A stretch of DNA of 64,000 nucleotides, taken from NCBI GenBank assembly GCA_021390615.1, contig JAJEJU010000025.1:682001-746000 (forward strand). Reading direction: 5' to 3'. This DNA comes from Rhodanobacteraceae bacterium ZG21-1 (GTDB taxonomy: Bacteria > Pseudomonadota > Gammaproteobacteria > Xanthomonadales > Rhodanobacteraceae). How positions within the stretch are numbered: position 1 is the first letter of the stretch; every line of letters begins with the position of its first letter. Positions 36,840 through 46,325 of this stretch are shown piece after piece. The translations under genes were made by a program, and so were the position numbers. The notes under the pieces were generated by a model. It saw nothing but the letters and a program-made list of their open reading frames with translations, did not search any database and was not told the origin of the DNA.

Positions 36840-37964
36840 TCACATCGCCAGCCGGGCCAGCCGCACCAGCGCATAGGCCAGCAAGGCGGTAATCGGCAGG
36901 GTCAGGATCCAGGCCCATACCATGCGCTCCACCACCGACCAGCGGATGGCGTTGAAGCGCTTAGCCGCGCCCACGCCCATGATCGAGGCCGAAACGTTGT
37001 GGGTGGTCGACACCGGCAGGCCGAACGCCGAAGCGGTGAGAATCACCGCGGCCGAACTGGTCTCGGCGGCGAAGCCGTTGATCGGATGCAGCTTGACCAT
37101 CTTGTGGCCGAGCGTCTTGATGATGCGCCAGCCGCCACCGGCGGTGCCGGCCGCCATGGTCAGCGCGCACAGCACCTTCACCCACACCGGAATGCTGAAG
37201 CCGCCGCGCACCGAGCCGTGGATGCTGAGGAAGCCCAGCCACGCCGGCAGGTGATCGAACTGTCCGGCGGTGGTGGCGCCGACCAGGGCCAGGGCGATGA
37301 TGCCCATGCTCTTCTGCGCATCGTTCATGCCATGCGCCAGGCCCATCGCGCTGGCGGAGACGATCTGCGCCTTGCCGAAGAAGCTGTTGACGAAGGGCGT
37401 TCGGCCGAAGCGGTGCAGCAGGCCCTTGCGGCTGGAAAACCACGCCAGCAGGGCATACAGCGCACCCATCAGCAGCAGGCCGATGACGAAGCCCAGCAGC
37501 GGCGACACCACCATCGGCACCACCACCTTGGGGATCACGCCCTTGCCCAGCCACCAGTGCGCACCGCCCTGACTCCAGATCACCGCGTCGAAGCTGTCGC
37601 CGGAGGCGGCCACCGCCGCGCCCACCAGCGAGCCGACCAGCGCGTGGCTGGAACTGGACGGCAGGCCCCACCACCAGGTGATCAGGTTCCACACAGTGGC
37701 ACCGAGCAAGGCGCAGATCAGCAGCTGCGGACCGACTTCGATCACCCCGGCGTCGATGAGGCCCGAGGCGATGGTCACCGCCACCGCGCTGCCCCACAGC
37801 GCGCCGATCAGGTTGGTGGTCGCCGCCAGCAGCACCGCCTGGCCCGGGGTGAGCACCTTGGTCGCCACCACCGTGGCGATCGAATTGGCGGTGTCGTGGA
37901 AACCGTTGATGTAAGTAAAAGCCAGCGCAATCAGCACCTCGGCCGCGACCAGGCTCATGCTCAT
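36840..37964 (-). CDS. pit: Low-affinity inorganic phosphate transporter, PiT family
   Basis: 374 residues with about ten hydrophobic helices. The two signature repeats are present: GFHDTANSIATVVATKVLTP at the N-terminus and GMNDAQKSMGIIALALVGA in the middle. SSSSHALVGSLVGAAVA and LPVSTTHNVSASIMGVGAAK also match PiT transporters, which move metal-phosphate complexes with protons or Na+. It is the second gene after a DUF47 protein that usually assists or regulates it. Confidence 0.93.
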   Translation of the reverse strand: MSMSLVAAEVLIALAFTYINGFHDTANSIATVVATKVLTPGQAVLLAATTNLIGALWGSAVAVTIASGLIDAGVIEVGPQLLICALLGATVWNLITWWWGLPSSSSHALVGSLVGAAVAASGDSFDAVIWSQGGAHWWLGKGVIPKVVVPMVVSPLLGFVIGLLLMGALYALLAWFSSRKGLLHRFGRTPFVNSFFGKAQIVSASAMGLAHGMNDAQKSMGIIALALVGATTAGQFDHLPAWLGFLSIHGSVRGGFSIPVWVKVLCALTMAAGTAGGGWRIIKTLGHKMVKLHPINGFAAETSSAAVILTASAFGLPVSTTHNVSASIMGVGAAKRFNAIRWSVVERMVWAWILTLPITALLAYALVRLARLAM

Positions 37965-38042
37965 GGGCAGGCCCCGGCGGCAAGGCGGACGGCTCGGAAC
38001 GGACGAAGCGGGCGACGGCCGGAAATCAGCACGACGGCGCCC

Positions 38043-38672
38043 TCAGGAATTCTTCAGCACGATCGCGTAGACGATGTTGCCGACGTCGCGGCACTTGTCG
38101 ATGGCCTTCTCCAGCAGCTCGAACAAGTCCTTGGCCAGCATCGCGCGCATGGCGTCGTTGCCCTCGACGTACAGGGTGCGATACGGCGCCAGCAACATGC
38201 GATCGCCCTCGGATTCCAGGGTCTGCAGGCGGTCCTGCAGCTTCTTCACCACGTCGATGCGCAAACCGCGGCGCAGCTCGCCGATCATCTCGGCGACCAC
38301 TTCGGTCGCCTGCTGCAGCACCAAGGCGCGCTGGCCGAAATCGATCCCGGCTACGCGCGCCGACACGATGTCGTAGCGCTCGGCGAACTTCTCCACCGTC
38401 TTGGGGATCTTGTAGAGCGCCGAGTTCAGCGCGTCGATGTCCTCGCGGTCCAGCGCAGTGACGAAGGTGTTCACCAGTTCCTCGCTGATCTGTCCGGCCA
38501 GCGCCTTGCCGCGGGCCCGCGCGGCCGCGAAGCCGGCCATCACCGGCGCGTGGTCGGTGCCGGTGACCAGCTCGCACAGGGTCTTGGCGCTCTCGCTGGC
38601 GGCGGCGGCGCTCTGCTCGAGCAAGCCGTAAAACTTGTCGCCTTTGCCGAAAATGGTTTGCAATGAAAACAT
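38043..38672 (-). CDS. DUF47-family (PhoU-like) protein
   Basis: 209 residues, all-helical, beginning MFSLQTIFGKGDKFYGLLEQ, the standard opening of DUF47 proteins. Two PhoU-like three-helix repeats follow; Glu/Asp residues there may bind metal. These genes sit directly upstream of pit, as here (78 bases apart), and are thought to gate phosphate uptake. Both are probably in one transcript. Confidence 0.9.
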   Translation of the reverse strand: MFSLQTIFGKGDKFYGLLEQSAAAASESAKTLCELVTGTDHAPVMAGFAAARARGKALAGQISEELVNTFVTALDREDIDALNSALYKIPKTVEKFAERYDIVSARVAGIDFGQRALVLQQATEVVAEMIGELRRGLRIDVVKKLQDRLQTLESEGDRMLLAPYRTLYVEGNDAMRAMLAKDLFELLEKAIDKCRDVGNIVYAIVLKNS

Positions 38673-38842
38673 GGGAGCTTGCCTGCGGGGCCAGGACGGG
38701 GGAGAAAAGTGACCGGAATGTTACAGGAGCGCCACCCTGCCCCGCACCACACGCCGCCTCGCCCACGGCGTTCCCGCCGGTTAGATCAACGCCCGCCGAA
38801 GCCTTACACTGCGGGCATGTCACCCCATGATCGCCTGACGCG

Positions 38843-40162
38843 ATGCTGACCGAAATCGCGCTCGTCTTTGTGCTGGCCCTGTGCAACGGCTTTTTCGCCC
38901 TGTCCGAAATGGCCCTGGTCGCGTCCCGCAAGAGCCGTCTCAAGCAGATGGCGCGCACCAGCCGTCGTGCGCGGCTGGCCTCGCGCCACGCCGAGGCGCC
39001 GGAGCACTTCCTGTCCACCGTGCAGGTCGGCATCACCCTGGTGATGCTGATTACCGGCGCCCTGACCGGCGATGCCCTCGGCGGCCACATCGCCGACGCG
39101 CTGCATGCCCGCGCCCCCTGGCTGGAGCCCTATGGCCGCGTGCTCGGCATCGTGCTCGGCTTCGTGCTGATCTCGTTCGTGCAGATCGTGCTGGGCGAAC
39201 TGGTACCCAAACGCCTGGCGCTGTCCGCACCGGAAAAAGTGTCCGGCTACGTGGCCATGCCGATGCTGGTGCTGTCGCGCATCGCCGCGCCGTTCGTGTG
39301 GCTGCTCAACGCCTCCAGCGGACTGCTGCTGCGCCTGCTGCGGGTCAACGGCGGCGGCCGCGACGCCGCCAGCGAAGAGGAAATCCGCCTGCTGGTGGCC
39401 GAAAGCGCTGAGCAGGGCGTGCTGGATGCCGACGAGCACGCCATGGTGAACCGCGTGCTGCGTCTGGGCGACCGCACCGTCGACAGCGTGATGACGCCGC
39501 GCGTGCGCATCGCCTGGCTGGACCTGGCCGCGCCGCGCGGCGAGAACATCGAGGTGCTGCGCCAGACGCCGTACTCGCGCTATCCGGTCTATCGCGGCGA
39601 CGAGAGCGACATCGTCGGCGTGGTCGAGGTGAAGAGCCTGTTGGGCAGCATGGCCGACGGCACGCTGGACCTGTTCAGGCAACTGGCCAAACCCTTGTTC
39701 GTGCCGGCCACGGCGCGCGCGCTCGACCTGCTGGAAGAATTCCGCGACGCCGAGACGCCGATGGCCCTGGTGGTGGACGAATACGGCGACATCGAGGGCC
39801 TGGTCACCCTCAACGACCTGCTCGCGGCGGTGGTCGGCGCCTCTCAGCTGGGCCACGGCAATGGCGACGAGAGCGCGCCGATCGTCGCCCGCGAGGACGG
39901 CAGTTGGCTGATCGACGGCAGCCTGCCCACCGACGATCTGCGCGAGCTGCTGCACGTCGATCGCCTGCCCGGCGAGGAACAGCACGACTTCCGCACCGTC
40001 GCCGGCATGGTGATGAGCGCGCTGGGCCACATCCCCCAGGTCGGCGAGGTGTTCGCCTGGAAGGGCATCCGCTTCGAAGTGGTGGACCTCGATGGCGCAC
40101 GCATCGACAAGCTGCTGGTCACGCCTGCCGTCCGCAGCGATCCCGCCGACGACGAACAGTGA
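38843..40162 (+). CDS. CNNM/CorC-type hemolysin-family transporter
   Basis: 439 residues: four hydrophobic helices in a DUF21 domain (LTEIALVFVLALCNGFFALS, QVGITLVMLITGALTGDALG, VLGIVLGFVLISFVQIVLGE), a CBS pair (about 205-330; VMTPRVRIAWLDL, PMALVVDEYGDIEGLVTL) and a C-terminal CorC/HlyC domain (DGSWLIDGSLPTDDLRELL). This is the YtfL/CorC group, with roles in Mg2+/Co2+ export. The hemolysin name is historical. Confidence 0.9.
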   Translation: MLTEIALVFVLALCNGFFALSEMALVASRKSRLKQMARTSRRARLASRHAEAPEHFLSTVQVGITLVMLITGALTGDALGGHIADALHARAPWLEPYGRVLGIVLGFVLISFVQIVLGELVPKRLALSAPEKVSGYVAMPMLVLSRIAAPFVWLLNASSGLLLRLLRVNGGGRDAASEEEIRLLVAESAEQGVLDADEHAMVNRVLRLGDRTVDSVMTPRVRIAWLDLAAPRGENIEVLRQTPYSRYPVYRGDESDIVGVVEVKSLLGSMADGTLDLFRQLAKPLFVPATARALDLLEEFRDAETPMALVVDEYGDIEGLVTLNDLLAAVVGASQLGHGNGDESAPIVAREDGSWLIDGSLPTDDLRELLHVDRLPGEEQHDFRTVAGMVMSALGHIPQVGEVFAWKGIRFEVVDLDGARIDKLLVTPAVRSDPADDEQ

Positions 40163-40171
40163 GGCGCCGTC

Positions 40172-40594
40172 ATGGATGACGCACAGATCTGGTTCAGATC
40201 GAGCTTGTTCGTCATCGATCCTGACGAAGACTCGGCAGGCAATCCGCATCGCTACGGCAAGGCGCTGGCGGCCTGGCTGCGCAGCAAGCTGATTGAGCAA
40301 GGCCGCGCTGCCGAAGAGGCCATTGAGGAAGACTGGGGTTGGTGTCTGCCCTGTGCAGAGCAACCGTTCGCGCTGTGGATCGGTTGCGGCCACGCGTTCG
40401 ATCCGAGACGGCTGCCGGCGACCAGCGAAGACATCATCTGGACCTGCTTCGCCGCCGCGGAAGCGGGCTGGCTGAAGCGTTGGTGCAACGGCATCAGCCG
40501 CCAGGACATGGATGCCGCCGCGGCCGAGCTGTTCGCGCAAGTGCAGCGCATCATTGCCGCCGAACCTGCCCACCGCCTGGTCGAGTCGCCCTGA
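40172..40594 (+). CDS. Hypothetical protein next to the CNNM gene
   Basis: 140 residues starting 9 bases after the CNNM stop, probably co-transcribed. Features: IWFRSSLFVIDPDEDSAGNP, IEEDWGWCLPC and a helical tail. Trp-rich, cytoplasmic. Similar short proteins exist in related bacteria as far as I can judge, but no function is known. Confidence 0.6.
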   Translation: MDDAQIWFRSSLFVIDPDEDSAGNPHRYGKALAAWLRSKLIEQGRAAEEAIEEDWGWCLPCAEQPFALWIGCGHAFDPRRLPATSEDIIWTCFAAAEAGWLKRWCNGISRQDMDAAAAELFAQVQRIIAAEPAHRLVESP

Positions 40595-40612
40595 GCGCGC
40601 ACTCGCGCCTAA

Positions 40613-41422
40613 TCAGGCTTCCGTATCCGTATCGCCTGCCCGGCCGGGCTTGAGGCGTCCGCTGACGATCTGCCCCATCCGCTGCGCGTCGGCGAGGATG
40701 CCGTGCAGGGCGCGCAGCTCGCGCGTGTCCGGTTGGGCGCGCTGGAACAGGCGGCGCAGGCGCAACATGATGACGGTAGGCGAGCGCCCCTTATGGAAGT
40801 CGATGTCGTCCAGGGTCTGCGCGAGATGCTCGTAGAAGCGCTCCATCTGCGCCGCGTCGGCCGGCGGCTCGTCGTGGTCCGGCGGCGCGCTGGACGGAAC
40901 GTCGCCCAGCAAGGCCAGGCGCAGCTCGTAGGCCATCACCTGCACCGCCTGGGCCAGGTTCAACGAGCTGTAGTCGTCCACGCTGGGGATGCGCACCATC
41001 GCGTGGCAACGCGCCAGCTCTTCGTTCTCCAGGCCGGTGCGTTCGTTGCCGAACAGCAGCGCCACCTGTTCGCCGCGCGCCGCCGCGGCCAGCGCCTGTG
41101 CGGCACCCTCCCGCGGCGACAGCTCGGCGAGATTCACGCCGCGCCGCCGCGCCGACAGGCCCAGCGCGAAGGTCGCGCCCTGCAGGCCGTCGACCAGGCT
41201 GCCGTGCACGCCGGCCGTCGCCAGCACGCTCACCGCATTGGCCGCCAGCGCGTCTGCCTCGCGGTGCGGGAATTGTTCCGGCGCCACCAGCTCCAGACGT
41301 TCGAAGCCCATGGTGCGCATCGCCCGCGCCGCGCTGCCGATATTGCCGGGATGCGAGGTACGCACCAGCACGAAGCGGAAGCGGGCATAAAGATCGTCAG
41401 CGGTCATGCGGTCTGCAGTCAT
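40613..41422 (-). CDS. trmJ: tRNA (cytidine/uridine-2'-O)-methyltransferase TrmJ
   Basis: 269 residues from ATG 41422 (ATGs at 41440 and 41407 are in frame and none has a good ribosome binding site). RFVLVRTSHPGNIGSAARAM near the N-terminus, ALLFGNERTGLENEELARCH (motif 2) and IPSVDDYSSLNLAQAVQVM (motif 3 of the SPOUT knot) identify TrmJ, which methylates position 32 of tRNAs. It diverges from suhB, as is common in gammaproteobacteria. Confidence 0.93.
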   Translation of the reverse strand: MTADRMTADDLYARFRFVLVRTSHPGNIGSAARAMRTMGFERLELVAPEQFPHREADALAANAVSVLATAGVHGSLVDGLQGATFALGLSARRRGVNLAELSPREGAAQALAAAARGEQVALLFGNERTGLENEELARCHAMVRIPSVDDYSSLNLAQAVQVMAYELRLALLGDVPSSAPPDHDEPPADAAQMERFYEHLAQTLDDIDFHKGRSPTVIMLRLRRLFQRAQPDTRELRALHGILADAQRMGQIVSGRLKPGRAGDTDTEA

Positions 41423-41613
41423 GCGGTCCGGGCAGGCCATGGAAAGCGGACAAGCATAGCGAAGCCGGGCGCACGCCGCTGCCACTGGCCATGCAACGAC
41501 CAGGCTACCGGCCCGCACCGCACAGGCTCAGCATGCCCCAGCCGTGCTGCTAAGCCATCTCCGACTTTGCTACAATCGGCGGCCGTAACCCGTTCTTTTG
41601 AAAAGCCGAAGCC

Positions 41614-42417
41614 ATGTCCAGACCCGCCGTCAACGTCGCGGTGCGCGCCGCGCGCGCCGCAGGCAACATCATCCTGCGCTACATGAACCGCATCGACGGT
41701 CTCAACGTCGTCGAAAAGCAGCGCATGGACTTCGCCTCCGAAGTGGACCGCCTGGCCGAGGCCGAGATCGTCAAGGAACTGCGCCGCGCCTACCCGGAAC
41801 ACGCCATCCTCGCCGAGGAAGGCGGCGCGATCGGCAAGAATCCGCTGACCTGGGTGATCGACCCGCTCGACGGCACGCACAACTACCTGCGCGGCATCCC
41901 GCACTTCTGCGTCTCGATCGCCTTGCTGGAAAAGGGCGTGCCGGTCTATGGCGTGGTGTTCGACCCGTTGCGCGACGAGCTCTATACCGCGAGCAAGGGC
42001 GACGGCGCCTACCTCAACGATCGCCGCATCCGCGTCGGCAAGCGCGAAGGCCTGGGCGGCGCGATGATCGCCACCGGCTTTCCCTATCGCCAGCGCGAGC
42101 ATCTCGACGCGCAGCTCGGCATGACCCGCGCCCTGCTCGGCCAGGCCGAGGATCTGCGCCGCTCCGGTTCGGCCGCGCTCGACCTGTGCTACGTCGCCGC
42201 GGGCCGCTACGACGGCTTCTTCGAGATCGGCCTGAAGCCGTGGGACATCGGCGCCGGCGCGCTGATGGTGCACGAGGCAGGCGGCCGCTACTGCGACTTC
42301 GCCGGACGCGACGGCATTCCCGCCAGCGGCAACATCGTCGCCGGCAACCTGCGCGTGGCGCAGGCGATGGTGGACGCGATCGGCGCACAGGCCACACCGG
42401 CCCTGCTCAAGGCCTGA
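41614..42417 (+). CDS. suhB: Inositol-1-monophosphatase SuhB
   Basis: 267 residues. Mg2+-binding motifs of the IMPase family: E at LAEEGG, the DPLDGTHNYLRG motif, and WDIGAGALMVHEAGG near the C-terminus. SuhB also works in rRNA antitermination and translation quality in E. coli; that second role is not visible here. Divergent from trmJ. Confidence 0.93.
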   Translation: MSRPAVNVAVRAARAAGNIILRYMNRIDGLNVVEKQRMDFASEVDRLAEAEIVKELRRAYPEHAILAEEGGAIGKNPLTWVIDPLDGTHNYLRGIPHFCVSIALLEKGVPVYGVVFDPLRDELYTASKGDGAYLNDRRIRVGKREGLGGAMIATGFPYRQREHLDAQLGMTRALLGQAEDLRRSGSAALDLCYVAAGRYDGFFEIGLKPWDIGAGALMVHEAGGRYCDFAGRDGIPASGNIVAGNLRVAQAMVDAIGAQATPALLKA

Positions 42418-42616
42418 GCGCAACGAACCCGGAAGGAAAGTTGAGCCTCGGGTGTGAAGGCTCGACCGAAGCACTGAAGTCTGGCAGGCCTGCCCGTTCA
42501 GGCCATCCGGCTTCCCCGCCGCCTCATGCAGCCTGGCGCAAACCCCGCGGGTTCACGCGGTCACGGCCAATCATAGATGCATCCTCGCTGCGACGAAGTC
42601 CCGCAGCGAAACGGAC

Positions 42617-43225
42617 TCACCCCTGCGCCGAGCCGAAGAACATCAGGTAGACCAGACGTCCGTTTTCCAGGCTGTCGCCGAAGGCCTGCCCGGCGGTGTG
42701 CCACAGCCAGGGGCGCAGCAGCAGCAGCCGGTTGAAACGCATCGGCACCTGCATGGTCAGCTCCCACTTGGAGTCGTCGTTGCTTTCCTTCTCGATGATC
42801 TCGCGGTGCACTTGGTCGATCGAGCTGTAGCCCATCGCCGCGAGTTCTTCGTGATTGATCGGCCGGCGATCGGTGCCGGTGCGCCGGTGCCGATAGAAAT
42901 CGGTGCCGCCCTGGCAGTGCTCAGGCAAGCTGAGATAGAGGATGCCGGACCAGTGCGAGCGGTCGATATGCACCTTGGCGCGCCCCTGGTCCGCGGCCAG
43001 GGTGATGCGGCACTTCGCATGCGACTGCAGCGGATTCAGCAGCCCCAGCGGCTCGCCGACGATGCGCGAGACCTGCGGCAGCAGGCCGTCGATATTGATG
43101 CGCTCCAGCGAGTTGCGCCCGGGAAAAGCGCCGTCCTGCTCGGGATAGGTGAGCTTGAGCGCGGCCTTGCGCAACTCGAGCGCATTGTCGAGAAAGTCGT
43201 CGACGACGATGATGGAAGTAGGCAT
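42617..43225 (-). CDS. DUF6445-type 2OG-Fe(II) oxygenase-like protein
   Basis: 202 residues. A double-stranded beta-helix pattern with HIDRSHWSGILYLSLPEHCQ (the HxD motif with W) and a later LLLLRPWLWHTAGQAFGD (His before the G). These fit the non-haem iron dioxygenase fold; the family is listed as DUF6445 and often lies with tryptophan halogenase-type clusters, although none is here. Substrate unknown. Converges with suhB across a 199-base gap in which nothing was seen. Confidence 0.7.
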   Translation of the reverse strand: MPTSIIVVDDFLDNALELRKAALKLTYPEQDGAFPGRNSLERINIDGLLPQVSRIVGEPLGLLNPLQSHAKCRITLAADQGRAKVHIDRSHWSGILYLSLPEHCQGGTDFYRHRRTGTDRRPINHEELAAMGYSSIDQVHREIIEKESNDDSKWELTMQVPMRFNRLLLLRPWLWHTAGQAFGDSLENGRLVYLMFFGSAQG

Positions 43226-43276
43226 AAGCAGCCAGCCTAACCCTTGCGCCCGCGCGCCTTCAAGCGCAGTCGCGGC

Positions 43277-43984
43277 TCACACGCCCGGCTCGCCGGCCTC
43301 GCGCAGCAGGCCGCGCAGGAACGGCACGGTGATCCGCCGTCGCGCTGCCAGCGAAGCCTGGTCCAGCCGGTCGAGCAGGTCCAGCAAGGCGCCGAGGTCG
43401 CGCGCGTAGCGGGCGAACAGCCAGTCGAGCACGCTGTCGTCCAGCTCAATGCCGCGGATCGCGGCCTGCCCCTTGAGCACCTCGCGGCGCTGCGCGTCGT
43501 CGAGCGGATGCAGGGCGTACTGGGTGCAGGCGCCCAGCCGCGAACGCAGGTCCGGCAGGCCCAGTTCCAGTTGGGCGGCAGGCCCGGCTGCCGCGAACAG
43601 CAGGGTGCTGCCCTCGGCGCGGGCGCGATTGTAGAGATCGAACAGCGCGTGCTCGGCTTCGCGATCGCCGCCGATGGCGTCCACGTCGTCCAGCGCCAGC
43701 AGCTCGCCACCGGCCACGCCGCGGATCGCCGCCGCACGCTCGCCCAGGCGCCCGAGCGGCAGATACTGCACGCCGCGTCCGGATTCGCTCGCCGCCTGGC
43801 AGGCCGCCATCAGCAGATGGCTCTTGCCGCTGCCGGCCGGCCCGCTGAGGAACACCCAGCCGGTCGCCGCGTCGATCGCCGCAGCCTGCACTGCCGCCAG
43901 CGCAGCCGCGTTGTCGCCGGCGTGGAAATGCTCGAAGCGCTGGCGGCGCGGCCAGCGCAGGCTCAACGGCAACTGCGGAATCAT
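43277..43984 (-). CDS. hda: DnaA inactivator Hda
   Basis: 235 residues with AAA+ motifs: Walker A GPAGSGKS (48-55), Walker B LLALDDVD, the sensor-1 region and LRSRLGACTQYALHPLD. The N-terminal PQLPLSL is the beta-clamp binding motif needed for Hda function. Hda binds the sliding clamp and stimulates hydrolysis of DnaA-ATP after initiation. It overlaps the perM gene by 4 bases. Confidence 0.92.
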   Translation of the reverse strand: MIPQLPLSLRWPRRQRFEHFHAGDNAAALAAVQAAAIDAATGWVFLSGPAGSGKSHLLMAACQAASESGRGVQYLPLGRLGERAAAIRGVAGGELLALDDVDAIGGDREAEHALFDLYNRARAEGSTLLFAAAGPAAQLELGLPDLRSRLGACTQYALHPLDDAQRREVLKGQAAIRGIELDDSVLDWLFARYARDLGALLDLLDRLDQASLAARRRITVPFLRGLLREAGEPGV

Positions 43985-45237
43985 GAGCGGGCGGGCTTGT
44001 CCGGATCGTCACCGGCAGCGTGGTCGGCATCGCCGGCGGCACGCTTGATCACCACCGTTTCCGTGCTGGCGGTGTGGCCTGCCGCGTTCACGGTGACCTC
44101 GACTTCGGCCAGCACCGGATCTTCCGGCCCCTGTTCGGTGTACAGCTCACTCTGCTTGTAGCGTTCGGCCAGATAGCGCAGCAGCACCAGGATCACCGAG
44201 GCCGCCGGCAAGGCCAGCAGCACGCCGAGGAAACCGAACAGGTAGCCGCCGGCCAGCACCGCGAAGATCACCGCCACCGGGTGCAGGCCGATCTTGTCGC
44301 CGACCAGCTTGGGCACCAGCACATACCCTTCCAGCAGCTGGCCCAGGGTGAACACGCCGATCACCAGCAGCACGTGGGTCCAGTCGCCGTACTGCACCAG
44401 CGCAGCGATGATGGCCGCACCGAAACCGACGATGAAACCGAGATAGGGCACGAAGCTGAGCAGGCCAGCGACCATGCCGATCAGCGGGCCTACCGAGAGC
44501 CCGGCGATCAGCGACAGCGCGCCGCCGTAGAACACGCCCAGCGCAGCCATCACCAGCAGCTGGCCGCGCACGAAGGCGCCGAGCACGTGGTCCGCCTCGC
44601 GCGCCAGGTAGGCGATGGTCGGTTCGATCGAGCGCGGCAGCATGCGGTCGAACCAGGCCATCAGGCGATCCCAGTCGCGCAGCAGGTAGAACGCCACCAC
44701 CGGGATCAGCACCACATTGGTCAGCTCCATCACGATGCCGACGCCGGAGCGCGAGAGCTTGCCGATCACCTCGCCGATCGAGCCCATGTGCTCCTTGATC
44801 GCAGCGATTACCCGGTCGGTGTCGAAGGTGCCCGGATCGAGGTGCAGCTTGGCCTGCAGCCACGGCAAGGCGGTGCCCTTGGCCCACTCCACGTAGCGCG
44901 GCATGTTCTGCACCACGTTCTCGACCTGGCGCGAGATCAGCGGCACCAGCAGCAGCAGCGCGCCGGCCGCAATCAGCAGCAGCGCGATGAAGACGATGGA
45001 CACCGCCAGCGAGCGGCCGAGCCCGAGGCGTTCCAGCCGATCGGCCAAGGGATCGCCGAGATAGGCCAGCATGGCGGCAAAGGCGAACGGCATCAGCACG
45101 GGCGCCAGCAGCCAGATCAGCCAGCCGATCACCACGGTGATCGCCAGCAGCTGCCAGCGGCGCGCCACGTCCGGGTGGAGCATCGGGCCGTGAGCCGGCG
45201 CGGGAGTCGGTGCGGCGGGACGCTGGGACTTGCTCAT
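43981..45237 (-). CDS. perM: AI-2E family transporter (PerM)
   Basis: 418 residues, with eight hydrophobic helices. PVVAFYLLRDWDRLMAWFDR, GVFYGGALSLIAGLSVGPLI and PYLGFIVGFGAAIIAALVQY match the AI-2E/PerM family. Its ATG and the end of hda overlap, and it follows the DUF2066 gene by 2 bases; the order DUF2066-perM-hda is typical of Xanthomonadales. The C-terminal 45 residues are polar. Confidence 0.9.
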   Translation of the reverse strand: MSKSQRPAAPTPAPAHGPMLHPDVARRWQLLAITVVIGWLIWLLAPVLMPFAFAAMLAYLGDPLADRLERLGLGRSLAVSIVFIALLLIAAGALLLLVPLISRQVENVVQNMPRYVEWAKGTALPWLQAKLHLDPGTFDTDRVIAAIKEHMGSIGEVIGKLSRSGVGIVMELTNVVLIPVVAFYLLRDWDRLMAWFDRMLPRSIEPTIAYLAREADHVLGAFVRGQLLVMAALGVFYGGALSLIAGLSVGPLIGMVAGLLSFVPYLGFIVGFGAAIIAALVQYGDWTHVLLVIGVFTLGQLLEGYVLVPKLVGDKIGLHPVAVIFAVLAGGYLFGFLGVLLALPAASVILVLLRYLAERYKQSELYTEQGPEDPVLAEVEVTVNAAGHTASTETVVIKRAAGDADHAAGDDPDKPARS

Positions 45238-45239
45238 GC

Positions 45240-46229
45240 TCAGTGCAACCAGCGCAGGCTGGCGTCCGCGCCGCTGTGCTGCGCCGCCTGCAGCAGGCGC
45301 CCGCCGGCGGCGAGGTTGGCCGCCAGGGTATCCAGCGGCAGGTCGGCCTTGAGCTGGAACAGCATGCCGTCACCCTGCGCCTGCAGCGTATTCACCTGGT
45401 GCACCGCCGGATCGGCACGCAGCACGGCGAGCAGGTTGGCGTAGTCGGTCGCCGAAGCGATGCCGGACACCCACAGCTTGCCGTCGACCGCGCTGGCGCC
45501 GATCACGTTGAGCTGCTTGCCGAGGCGGTCGCCCAAGGTATTGCCGGCATTACCCAGCAGGGCGTCGGCGCTGGCGGCCTGGTCCTTCCACTGCTGCGCG
45601 CGGCCGCCGCTGACCAGGGTCCAGTCGGCGTTGTTGCCGTTGAGATTGCCGATCAGCACCAGGCCGGTCTTGTAGTCGCGGGTCACGTCGGTCAGCGCGG
45701 CTGGATCGGCCTTCTGCAAGGCCTCCACGTCCGGCGGATTGGATTCGTCGGCGGTGATCACGTTATAGCCGCGCGCCGTGGCCGACTGCAGCAGGGCGCC
45801 GAGCGCCGCCTTGCCCAGCGGATCGCCGCCGTCGCGGCGCACGATCGCCAGCACGGGCGGCTTCATGCCGGCGCTGGGCACGCCCAGGGTGGCGATGGTG
45901 CGGTCCACCGCGCCCTGGTCGAAGCTGACCTGCAGGCTGATCGACGGCGCCGAGCCGCCGCCACGCTGGTACTGGTACTGCTGCACGATGCCCGAGGCGC
46001 CCTTCAGCGCCTCGTCGTAGCCGCTCTTGCCGCGCAGGTCCTGGCCGCCAGCCACGCGGACCAGCACCTGGCCCAGTCCGGTGGCGAAGGCCTGGTTGCG
46101 CTCCGCCTCGCTGGTGTCCTTCACCGGCACGACCACGGTGTACGGCAACGCCGAGCCCTGCGCATGAGCCTGCGGCAGTGCGACTAGCAGCAACAGGAAG
46201 GAAAGGATCAACCACCGGGATAGACGCAT
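45240..46229 (-). CDS. DUF2066 domain-containing periplasmic protein
   Basis: 329 residues from ATG 46229, with a signal peptide (MRLSRWLILSFLLLLVALPQ, AHAQ cleavage). VVVPVKDTSEAERNQAFATG and VLVRVAGGQDLRGKSGYDEA fit DUF2066. The function is unknown, but it is always next to perM and hda in this group. Its start is 96 bases from purM, in divergent orientation. Confidence 0.88.
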   Translation of the reverse strand: MRLSRWLILSFLLLLVALPQAHAQGSALPYTVVVPVKDTSEAERNQAFATGLGQVLVRVAGGQDLRGKSGYDEALKGASGIVQQYQYQRGGGSAPSISLQVSFDQGAVDRTIATLGVPSAGMKPPVLAIVRRDGGDPLGKAALGALLQSATARGYNVITADESNPPDVEALQKADPAALTDVTRDYKTGLVLIGNLNGNNADWTLVSGGRAQQWKDQAASADALLGNAGNTLGDRLGKQLNVIGASAVDGKLWVSGIASATDYANLLAVLRADPAVHQVNTLQAQGDGMLFQLKADLPLDTLAANLAAGGRLLQAAQHSGADASLRWLH

Positions 46230-46325
46230 GACGCGGGCCGCATTCCATGGGGACACCTGCGAGAGTCTGCCCAATCCCATCCCCAGCGTCTATCATGATG
46301 CGTTTCTCCATCCCGGTTCCCCGCC